Part shown: positions 47,087 to 57,720 of the stretch, in pieces | Position numbering within the stretch: position 1 is the first letter of the stretch | Layout: each line of letters opens with the position of its first letter | Assembly (NCBI GenBank): GCA_019787685.1 | Contig: JAHNUO010000004.1 | Span: 2,571,602 to 2,635,601, forward strand | DNA length: 64,000 bases | Direction of reading: 5' to 3' | Source of the DNA: Chiua virens | Taxonomy: Eukaryota > Basidiomycota > Agaricomycetes > Boletales > Boletaceae | Program-made: the position numbers and the translations under genes | Notes under the pieces: model-generated | The model's database searches: none | What the model was told of the DNA's origin: nothing | The model's input: only the letters and a program-made list of their open reading frames with translations

Positions 47087-50000
47087 ATGTCTGCTGAAGT
47101 CCCTGTCGCTGTTATCGGAATCGGTTCCAAATTCCCTCGAGGATCCGACAACGAGGTATACTATGAGTTCCTAAGGAACAAGGTACGTTTCCTCTATGCT
47201 CATGGAACCCTGTCTGAAACACGGTGATAGGGAGATGGGATGGTCACACCACCACCTGAAAGATGGGTTCATGAAGAGTGGTACGGTGCGTTGGTGCTTT
47301 CATCCCCTTCCCTTACGCATCGGTGGCCGTGTTTTCATTCCGATAGGTGGCAAGGACGAACCCGGAAAGTACCATACTATTAAATTAGGCTTTGTTAATG
47401 GCATCGGCCAATTCGATCCCCTCGAGTTCAGTATCTCCGCAAAGGAGGCAGCTTACTTTGATGCCGCGATCAGGCTCACGCTGGAAGCAATCGCACGCAG
47501 TATGTCCTGTGTATCCCACTTTTCGGCGTAAATGCTGAGCAAACTTTCTAGGCCCTACAACATTCGGGTGTCGACTACAGGGGCTCGAATACGGGTGTCT
47601 ACTTTGGTAATTTGTTAACTGTTGGCGAACTTGACGAGAACCGGTATGAGATCAACAACCAAGTTGGTATCGGTCGCTGTGTTTCTATCCGAGCTAACCG
47701 CATTTCCTTTACTTTTGACTTGGGCGGTCCCTCATTGGCGGTAGACCCTGGTAAGTTCTTTTCTCCGTTCGAAGCGTGTTCAATTATACATTAGCGTTTC
47801 TGTTCAACAGCCTGTTCGGCATCGGCGACTGCTATGCACCTCGCGCTTTCATCGATTAAACTCGGAGAGATTGACGAAGCATTGATTGTGGGTGAGTGAA
47901 GGCGCGGGATGTTTACTTAGCGAGTGAAGTGCTGACATGTTGTAGGTGCAAATACGACCGTCAACTCTGAACACACTGTTTCCTTCTCCAAACTCGGTGT
48001 TCTATCTCGAACCAGATCCTGTAAATCCTTTGATGTGTCAGCTGATGGGTACGCACGTGCAGAGGGCATCGTGGCTGTGCTTGTCAAGCAGCTTGATCGC
48101 GCTCTTGCAGATGGGGACGGGATTTATTCTGTCATCAAAGGCAGCGCTGTCAATGCCAACGGAAAGGGAAAGTGTTTGACGATGCCAGAAGGAGATATGC
48201 AGGCCGAAACAATCAAGGAAGCCTATCGGATCACCAAGAGGGACCCATCAGAAGCGTTCTTCGTAGAATTACATGCTACCAGTGAGTTCCCGAGAACCAA
48301 CTCGTCTAGTGGTTGGTTTTCATTCCCGTCACAAGAACGATGGTAAGGCGACCCTATTGAAACGAACACCGCCGGGAAGGTATTTTCGAAGGGCGTGATG
48401 CGCAAAAACCGCTCAGGTGTGTCTTTTTTGTGGCCAGTTTTCGTTACCATCGTCGCTTACGGTGATATTGCAAAGTTGGAAGCATCAAGTTAAACATCGG
48501 GCACACTGAAGGATGCAGTTTCTTGGCAAGTTTGGTAAAGGTGTCCTTGATGTTGCACCACAAGGAAATCATCCCGAACATTCGCTTCATGGAGGCTAAT
48601 CCCAAGATCGATTTCCCGGCTCCGAAGATGCAGGTCCAGACTAAGGTCCGTTCTTTACGCATCATAGCATGAGCTTTGTAGGCTGACTAGGTGGCGTCTT
48701 GAATATAGCTGGAGAGTATTTCTCCGGAGATGGCTACCGCGGATGGGGTGTAGGTGTCATCGATCTCGTCGTATGGTGTCGGCGGATCCAATGCCCACGT
48801 CGTGGTGGAGAGTGCCGACACGATTGCCGACCTCTCAACATCTGTCACAGCACCCGCCAACCAGACGAAGCCTCTGTACCTCTTTTCCATTGGTTCCTTG
48901 ACTGAACCTGCTCTCAAACGTTGGAAAGGCGCTCTTGTCAGTGCCTATGAGGGGGAAATCGACGACCGCATACTCCGCCCGGTCGCTCGTGAGCTTGGAC
49001 GCCAAACGCGCGCATATCCTAACAGAGCCTTTGCCGTTGGCTCATCGCTCGGCACCTCTCTCGGTTTTTCGAAGCCTGTTCTACGAAACTCGAACGCGAG
49101 CTCGAAGCTTTGTTTGGTATTCGCTGGCTAAGGACCACAGCACATCTTCATGGGTCGTCAGCCCGCCCAAAGTTGCCCTGCGTTCCTCTCTTCTATCCAA
49201 GAGAGTGATCACATTCTAGTCGAGAATTATGGGCAGGGCTCGATGCTTGAGTGCACAGGCCTGTTTGTTCCTGGAGCCGAATGCAAGCTTTCTGCGAGCG
49301 GGGTCTGGCCAGTCCAAGAGGTCGTGTTGTCCTTGGTGTTTATCCAGGTCGCGCTCGTGAACCTCGTGAGGAGTCTGGGTATCACGTATGATTTTGTGGT
49401 TGGTCACAGGTAAGGCTTATTCATTCGTCTTTGCGGTTGTCGTTAATCTTGGTATAGTACCGGCGAGATTGCTATGGGTCACGCCTCTGGGCATTATGAT
49501 CGCGAGACGGCGGTGGGTATCGTGGTTGCTTGAGCAGCCGCCATCACGCGTGCGGAGGGCAATGGCTCGATTGTTGCCCTCGGAGCCAGCGTACAGAAGG
49601 CCAAGAAGATGATTCGCAAAGTCCTTTCCCAAGCAAAAGCAGCTTCCGGTTTGTGGATCGCTGGCATCATCGAGCTTGCAAAGGATCCGAACGACAAGGT
49701 CTTCGCGGCCAAGCTTCATGTCACTTGTGCCTTTCACACACCACTCATGGAGCCACAAGAACACACATTCAAGGGGCGGGTTTCGGGTACACCTCTAAGC
49801 CAAGGAACAAAAAAACCCATCGCACGCGTAATGTCGACTGCCGACGGAAAATGGCTCGACCGAGACATGGACGTTAACTATTGCTCGGACAACATTTGTC
49901 GCCCCGTCCTCTTCGGAACCGCCATCAATAAGATTATCTCCGACGAAGGTACTGATGGAGTCCGATTCTTGGAGATCGCACCACACCCAGTCTTGAAGGC

Positions 50001-52440
50001 GTACCTCGGGCAGTCTGGAGGCGAACCAATCGCTTCATTGGTCCTCCGAATCCCAAGATCCCCGAGCAAAACACTGGCGAACACTGCCAGTTCTTGGAAG
50101 GTATTAGGAACCTTCTCAGCACTGATTTCAAAAACGTGGACTTTGACAAGCTCTGTGCTTCCCCCGATGGTGCCGTTGACTTTGTGAACGTGATGCTTCT
50201 CGAATACCCATACAACAGGTCACATTGCTGGCAAGAGTCTGGGGTGGGTTAATCTGAGAGGCTAAGAGAACGGCCTTGCCCCATCGCCTCTTCGCACTTC
50301 CGTGTCAATGCCGACAGTCACCCTGATTTAACAGGCCACATCGTGTTTGATGCGGTGCTCTTCCCTGCTTCTGGGTCCGTTAGATCACTTTTTATTGTCA
50401 ATTTGTCCTCACACGTTCTACATTAGCTATGTCGAGAGTATCCTGGAGAATGGTGCGATGGTTGTTAGCAACATCGCGATCCACAAGCCCCTCGTTCTCA
50501 ATGGGCCCGGTTCGATGCCAGGACACGCTGGCTGCGTGATCAACGGTGACAAGTGGGAGTTCAGAGCGGCCACCACCCCTCATTATGACAGCGGCGTCAT
50601 CATACTGGACTCCATCTACGTCAGTGGGTCGTTCTCCTGAGTCAACCCAGCCTATGACGAGAGGGCTCTGCGAACGTTTGACTTCCAGTCCAAACTCGCA
50701 CTTTCCCAAGGTTCAGTGACCGGAGATGAATTCTATGAGGTCATCCCTGCGGCATGTCGTTATCAAGACCACTTCAGGAATTATCTCGAGGTCGTACACG
50801 AGATCGACGACGACGCCAGCGTGGGCGGTAAGGCACATCTAACATACCTCGAGGTTTTGGAAGGCACCCCAGACGTCTTCAGCAAAGGCTATGCCATCCA
50901 CCCAGGTATCTTGGACAGCATCACGCAGGGTGGTTTGGCGAGAGACCAAGCAATTCGACTTCGACGGCGTGTTCCTTCCAGTCGGGATCGATGCCATTCA
51001 TTGGTGGGATTCCCCCAGTGCGCCGAACCTTGATTCTGAACTGAAGAAGGGCATTTGGACATATTTCATCGCTTCAACTTGGGCGTCTGGTGGACCTTAC
51101 TAGTCGGACTACATCATCGCCAACTCGGAGGGCAAGATTCTCTCTACCATCAAAGGTTTCGAGACTGCTCGTGCCCCCAACGCCGAACCACTTGCAATTA
51201 CGGACAGCAGCCGCGAACAGCGTCTGACTACCATGTGGCAACCCAAGTCCTTCTCGTCGTCTCTCGGGTCGCTTTCATCCCCATCGTCCCTTCGTTCCAT
51301 TTTTGAGTCTCTTGGTTCAATGACAATCGCCATTCTGAACGAGATGGCTGCTAAGGTCAAGGCGAGCGCTAGAGGCTGCAAGGACTTAGCGGTGGATGAC
51401 GGTTCGGTGAAATATGGTCACGCCCTCGTCCCTATCCTCAACGATCGCCTTGCATACGATGAACCCTACACAACCGAAGCCTCTCCCCACCAGTACCGCA
51501 TTTGGTTGGCTCAGGTACGAATATTCTTATTTTCCAACGTGATTCAAACCTAATCTTTGACTCTAGCGTGAGCGCGACAATGCTTGCAAGCATGCTGTCA
51601 GCAAGATCGACGCCAACATGTCTCGATTCGGTGCTACGCGCTGGGATACTCACGAAGCACGGTGCTCTGCATACTGCGTTCACCTGGAATGAAGAACTAG
51701 GGAAACTCGAGCAGACTGTTTACCCCAAGATCAACTTCCGGCCCAACCTCGTCGACCTTCTCCGGAGAACCTGATACGACTGGCTTCAGAAGCCGTCTGA
51801 TCGCAGAGCTGAGCCTCGCGAGCAGCACCTGCAATTTTGGGCCGAGAAACTAGACAGCACGGAACCACTTCACTTCACTCTCGCAACACCATCAGATCAC
51901 GAACTCGCCCCCGTCACGCAGATCGAGGCCAGAATCGGCGTCGGCCCATTCAAGCGATACATGAAGCTAATCACTTCGGTCGCTGCCACGCCGTTCGCAG
52001 GGCTATTCGCCGCCTACAATCTCCTCCACAAGTATTCTGGCCAATCGACTTTTGTGGTTGGAACTGCAATCACTCATTGTAACCTGCTGATGTTGACTAA
52101 TGTGATCGGTTTCTTCGCCAACATGCTGCCTATCAAGACAACCGTGAACAAGACCCAGACTTTCGCAGATTATTTGAAGGATTTCAAGACCGCTCTCATA
52201 TCGTGCTTGACACACGACGAAGTGACCTACGAGGACCTCGTTAGCTTGGGCAAATCCCCGTCGGGAAGCCGTGGAACGTTCTGAACGTACCTGAATGGGC
52301 CTTCAAGCTTCAACTGCCAGTGCCAACGTCACTAGAGAACTCGAGCCTGAATTTTGCAGTGACGGTCGGACCTGCGCTGGTATCGGAGGTCTCGTTGCTG
52401 CTGTCCTCGTAACTGCGAGGTTATCACAAGGTCACAATGC
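47087..52440 (+). pseudogene. Hybrid PKS-NRPS, N-terminal part: KS-AT-DH ... C
   Basis: Start at ATG 47087 (MSAEVPVAVIGIGSKFP). Ketosynthase: FVNGIGQFDPLEFSIS, the active-site Cys in DPACSASATA (across an intron near 47750-47810), ELHAT, NIGHTEG (about 48495) and SSISSYGVGGSNAHVV. Acyltransferase: FAG then GPQHIFMGRQ, VVGHS split by an intron from TGEIAMGHASG. Dehydratase: HIVFDAVLFPASG, SILENGAMVVSNIAIHKP. Then, without methyltransferase, ER, KR or ACP, a condensation-type domain: QFWAEKLDSTEPLHFTL, FAAYNLLHKYSGQSTFVVG, NVIGFFANMLPIKT. Lesions: TAA 49129-49131, TGA 49531-49533, TGA 50638-50640, TAG 51101-51103 and a frame change at about 52270. The lost modules ER, KR start, A, T and TE lie inverted just downstream. 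The product class is unknown. Confidence 0.8.
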
Positions 52441-52478
52441 AAGGAACACCACAATAAGCAGACTCCTGTCATCCTGAC

Positions 52479-55400
52479 TTATGTAGGTCGACATCTCTCG
52501 AAGAATTACATTTCGTTTGGCATGTACGTGCCGATACGCATGAAAGGTGTTGCCACTGGCAGTCCCGTGATATCGTGCACAAAGAAGACGCGAGGATGGA
52601 CACCCTTCTTTTTGATAGGCAAGAATTCGATGAGATAGTCTCTATCAGCATCCTCGGCTTCCATGATCGCTCGCGCGTCCTGTCCCATGGCATCGACGAT
52701 AAGATTGCCTAGCTCCCGAACAGTGGGTCTGGCAAGAAATTTAGTAAGAACGCACTTACGGAGAATGGGGTTATGACTTACCTAAGGTAGATGTAGTTTA
52801 ACCCAATATGTACGTTGAACGTCTTGGAAATGACACCGGCAGCTTGGACCACGACATCAACGAATTCAACCCGACGGCGAATAGGTCATGCACAGGCCCA
52901 GATGCACCATTCTGGACCTTGAGCGTCTTGCTAAAGATGTTCATGAGCTCAATTTCCACGTCGCCTATGGTGGATCCCATGTCGGCATTGAGATCAGGTG
53001 TGAACGCCGTGAGGTCCATTTTTTGGGCCGGCATTCCTCGCGTCGGTCCCTTCTCCCGGTCGCCTGTTCGAGACCAAATGTCTTGTTCAGGGCTGCGCCC
53101 CTCCCACCTATGGGAGGCCTGTCCATGGCTAGTCGTGCCTCTCCTACCCTTTCTCCCCGCAGTCGAGCAAGCCCGAAAGGGTACATAAAGCGAGGGAGAC
53201 GCTCCGCAACAAACATCTTCACGCCTTCTTTATGGTCCTCCAATTGGCTCTGTGCTTCCGCCTTGAGCTCCACGAAAACCACAATTGCCGGAACATCCTG
53301 CATTGAACGAATGACGACTGCTCCCTGTTGTACAGCGGGGTAATTGGGGATGGTGTCTTCAACTTCTCCGAGTTCGATATGCTGGCCGCGAAGCTTGATT
53401 TGCCTATCCGTACGGCCACAGGACTCGATGTTTCCGTCAGTGCGATACAATGCGACATCTCCGGATTTGTACATCCGCTTGCCTGGAAGGAAGGGGTTCG
53501 GAATGAAGGTGGTTTCAGAGAGTTCAGGTTGGTTGAGGTAACCGCGGGCAAACTGGATTCCACCGGTGAATATTTCACCTTCCACACCCACTGGGACAGG
53601 ACGGAGTTGCTTGTCCAGAATATAGATGCGGCAATTGGGCAGAGGACATCCGATGACCCCTGTAAGAGATGAAGAGCTGACATGGCAAGATACGCAGTCA
53701 ACAGCCACCTCCGTAGGCCCATACATGTTGCGCAGGGCGACACGCCCTGACCAATCTTCGATGAGTTTCTTTCCAAGCGCCTCACCCGCAACAACGATGG
53801 TTTCAAGGCAGGGGTAGTCATCAACAGGCACCACAGCGAGAATGGAAGGTGTCACGTGCAAAACATTGATACGGAGGGTGCGGAGTGCCTTGGGGATGTC
53901 TCCGGGTACAAGTTCTTTCCTTCTGGTAACGAGGGTCGTGCCATTGTATAGCATTCCGAAGACGTCGATAGTGAAGGGGTCGAAAGTATATGCCAGGGAA
54001 GACATGGCATGCACACCCTCTGCCCACAACGACTTGTGAGGAAAATATGACACACGCCGCGATGTCCCATCCATTCCAACAGGTGCGCACCAAGCTCGCT
54101 GCAACTGCCGACAAGTATGCAAGACATGCGAGGATTGAAGAGTTCAAGTGACCGGCAGGGTCGACCATGACGATAGGGCTGGTTTCTGGGACAACGACTA
54201 AGGAATCTGTGTCGCTGAAAGTGGTGCCATTGTACACAGACATCGTTACAGCGCATGAGCGGAGGTCGAAGGGTTCTGAAGCATGTGCCGAGAGTATCGC
54301 AGAGATCACGAGTGTGAGGGAAGCCAGTGACACTGCAGCGAATCGGCTGGTGTCCAGAATATGTGAAGATGGTGCCAGGTGGAATCTCAGGTGCCTCATC
54401 GGATTGGATGTGGAAATATGAGCCGAAGAGCGAAAGATGCTCGGAACCATGAGCATAAGCCTTCTTTCCGCCACGATTGAAAATGACATCGAAATGAGAC
54501 ATGCTGCCTGACCTGATCCACGCTAGTGTCGCGAGAGAGAGATCATCGATGATGGCAACATTGGATTTCGGAATGCCGAATTGGTCTGAAAGGCCGTCCA
54601 CTTCTTGCTGGTTTGCGACCGTGGTGAAAACTTTCGCGTTGAATCGTTTGGCAACCTGAACTGCGGCTGATCCAGCAGCTATGAAGCAAGGATAAGATAA
54701 TCAAATAGGATACATATGTTAATAACATACCTGAAGTGCCATCATGCACAGGGACGGTCGAAGAGGCTGAAATAGAAGCGCAAGCAATAAGAGCGATCCA
54801 TGCCGAAAGGAACGTAACAGGCACAGCTACTGCATCCGCAGCGCTAATACCATCGGACAATGGGATAACCACATCCTGAGGGACAACAAGGATATCTGCA
54901 GGTGTCCGGCATGCGATCCCTACGACCTACGCACGTATGGATCAGGGTAAATTCACAACGTAATGAAGAAAATATACCCCAGTACCGACATCCACAGCTG
55001 TAGCAGCAACTCCATGGGACCTGGCGGACCCAACAAACACCACGGCAGACTTGGAAGATGCTCCAGATTCAATTCCTAGTGCCTTGACCTCAATCTCTAC
55101 ATCAGAGGCTTTGAGGGCAGGCGGGAAGTAGGCAGCCAAAGCGCTGGATGGTCCGGTCAAGCCAGTAGCAGGTATAGGAATCTCCTTGACCTCCGCACTA
55201 CCATGAACGAGTCGACGAACCAAGAGCTCGCCGACCTTGCTGATTTTCATATGCATTTCGAGAAGAAGCGTGTTCTTGCGTAAATAATCCGCGATCTTCT
55301 CGCGCATAGCTTCATCGAGTGGGTACTCGGGGGATTCCGAAATGAGGCACGATGCGCTATACCGAGAGCGCCGATACCGGCTGCATCATCGTGGCTGGTA

Positions 55401-55654
55401 ATCCACAGCTCGGCTTCCGAAGAGAGGTACCTCACAATCTCGACGAGGTCACCTTCTCGGCCGTGTTCGAAAGGATGGACGATGGCAGTCTTGAATGGAC
55501 CACCCGGAACGCAAAGAGTAGGTTGCACGATCTTGGCATACAAGAGGGCCTTGCCATCCACAAATCCTGAGGCTAGAACAGCAGATCCAGAGATTTCAGA
55601 TAATCTTTCGACCAATGCCGGCAACGTCAAGTGTTCAGCAGAAGCGTCGTCCAC
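52479..55654 (-). pseudogene. Hybrid PKS-NRPS, inverted part: ER-(KR)-A-T-TE
   Basis: Reading leftwards: a pre-ER region (LPALVERLSEISGSAV), an enoyl-reductase-like domain (VEIEVKALGI, VVIPLSDGISAADAVAVPV, AAGSAAVQVAKRF, FGIPKSNVAIIDD), the very start of a ketoreductase (ILVGSCSELGAHLLEWMG, about 54120), then abruptly the second half of an adenylation domain: FDPFTIDVFGMLYNGTTLV, NMYGPTEVAVDC (A5), GEIFTGGIQFARGYL (A6), YKSGDVALYRTDG (A7), GRTDRQIKLRGQHIELGEVE (A8). A thiolation domain follows with HDLFAVGLNSLM, then the start of a thioesterase (GVHPRVFFVHDITGLPVATP), cut near 52490 where the plus-strand half ends. The N-terminal half of A and most of KR are lost. The 385-codon A frame is still open. 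Confidence 0.75.
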
Positions 55655-55932
55655 TTCTATACCAGAATCTAGGTGAGGTAGTGAGGAACGGCATGGAGCG
55701 AGTATATCCAGCGTCAGAGCTCACCAAACACGGAGAGGAGAATCACGCCACCACTTCCAACGAGATTCGTAATCGAATCAAGGTCTGCCCAGGTTGCAGT
55801 GAGATCCACCTGGTGTACCACCGCATCGAAACTAAAGAGATATCTCAGCACCAGAAGTGTGGCCAGATGGTTCTACTTACCTGGCGAGTGGAGTGTCCGC
55901 AACGTCCGCACCAAGGCTCCAAGACTCGAGGA

Positions 55933-56960
55933 CTAGGGACTTGGCCCGAGGGTAAGAAGTGACCCTGCCATCTTCTTGTCCGCTTCCGATGGGGTTTCAG
56001 CGACACAGGTGTATTCAACGACAATGCCAGATTCGTCGAGAAGCGTCTCGAGAAATTCTAGATTGGATTGTACCAAGCGCGCAATGAAGAGGAGGTTCTG
56101 CGCCAATCGCTTCGATGTGACAGAGTCCGCCGACATAAACATCGACTCAATGGAAGAGAGTATTGTGCATATAACTTTGCCGAGTCGTTCCTGACAGTTG
56201 GCATCCAGTTGGAAGACGGTCCCCTTTGTGCGGAAAGATTCAATCACATGTGATAGCAGACGCAGCGCTATCAACCTCCTTCACCATCTCGGCAATGAAA
56301 CACGCTTCCTCGTACGCAATCGAGTGATGAAACAGGACGGAGATCATCCTGTCTAGGGATGCGCTGGCAGCTTGTCTCGTCGAATCGTTCGCCATGGCAC
56401 AGCCTAATTGCCGTAGTCGCAGGCTGAGCACGGATGAGATCCCGCTATTCAAAAACGCATTCACATCTGTGCCCGAAAGTCCTGTTCGGGGACTGAGACG
56501 CATACGGCGAAAGAGAAAAAAGGGTGCTTGCCCTCGCTTGAATCGCTAAGAATCACCTTGAGTGCGTTTACGAGTGACTCAAAGAGCCTCTCGTGGATAT
56601 ATCCCGGCTGGATAGGTTGCTCGAAGGCCCTCCGTATGACCTCCAAATCACGGTATGCAGCAAATCGAAACTGTCGGCTCTCGCAAGTCCTTACCGGAGT
56701 ACCTGGCCCATGTCACGAAGATATTGTGGGACGAAGGAATTATACTCAATAGAGACGAGGATTGGCATCTCGGCAGCAAGGAAATCAAAGTGTAATTTGC
56801 CAAACGCATCTTGTCTGCGGATATAAAAGCGGCGGATGTCCAAAAGGGTATTCGAAAGCGTGGGTGATATCGGGGGCTCGGACCTCAGAATCAGGGAGTC
56901 AAACAGTGCGTTTGCGGATTGGATGTAGGTTGCCAGATATTGTGCTTGTTCAGAAACGAC
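55933..56960 (-). pseudogene. Fragment of a conserved, unidentified gene
   Basis: The minus strand encodes, over several frames and probable introns, a helical, Leu-rich protein: [128 protein letters not shown]. It looks like a slice of a long conserved scaffold protein (I considered a Mediator or nucleoporin subunit) but I cannot name it. It is joined directly to the HSP70 fragment on its 5' side, and ends at 55933 near the megasynthase relic; neither end has a start or stop typical of a complete gene. Confidence 0.45.
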
Positions 56961-56984
56961 GTTTGCTAATTGCGTCCATGCGGG

Positions 56985-57720
56985 GTAGACAAGGCCCCGA
57001 AGAATAGTTGTATATGGAGGGTACCGGGGGTGAGGGGACAGAGATCTACAAGAACGACATCTTCAGCACCCAGTTCGCCTGAAAGGATACCGCCTTGAAC
57101 CGCCATACCAGAGGCAACTGCCTCATCGGGGCTGATGCCTTTGGAACGTTTCTTGCCATTGAAATACTCTTTCAAGAGCTGCTGGACCTTGGGAGCACGG
57201 GTAGAACCGCCGACGAGAACAACCTACAAGCCAACACTCAGTCAATTGCAACAGCACCCTACCATATCACGTACCTCATCAATACCCTCCTCCTTGACAC
57301 TAGCGTCCTTGAGAACTTGCTCGATAGGTTCCATGGTCTTGTGGAAAAGGTCCGTGTTGAGCTCCCCAAACTTGGCCCTAGTCAGGGTTTCGGAGAAATC
57401 ATTACCATCCTCAAAGGGATGGCAGTGGGTTCGTTGATAATATGAAGGACCTGAAGACGGGCAATGGTACCGGCGTCCTTGGTTGCCTGACGCTGAGCGT
57501 CATTGAAATCTAACGAATGCATTAGACGCCCATACCTCAAAAGTGTGTGGCATAGTACTCACGGCAGAACAGTGGCGACGGCATGGGTAACCATCTCACC
57601 GAGGTATGCCTTGGCGGTCTCCTTCATCTTTGTCAGAACCATGGTGCTGATTTCCCCATGGCGCTGATTGCCTCAGTGGGTCCATGCAAGACGTGGTGAG
57701 CTTCCTGTAACCAGTGATCA
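56985..57720 (-). pseudogene. HSP70 (BiP/Kar2-like) fragment
   Basis: HSP70 chaperones fold proteins with an ATPase domain and a substrate-binding domain. Reading leftwards: [19 protein letters not shown] and THAVATVL, an intron, [28 protein letters not shown], then a jump to [15 protein letters not shown] and [19 protein letters not shown], an intron, [32 protein letters not shown] and [16 protein letters not shown], then [14 protein letters not shown]. About 90 residues are missing between NEPTA and DFSETL, the N-terminal DLGTT motif was not seen in the expected place, and the substrate-binding domain is cut off at about 56985. The kept part is clearly the ATPase domain; the Kar2/BiP assignment is likely from [10 protein letters not shown]. 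Confidence 0.75.

Noticed and set aside
55933..56960. Mediator subunit 12 as identity of the conserved fragment
   Set aside because: Only a vague resemblance of Leu-rich helices; no family-defining motif could be pointed to, so the name was not used.
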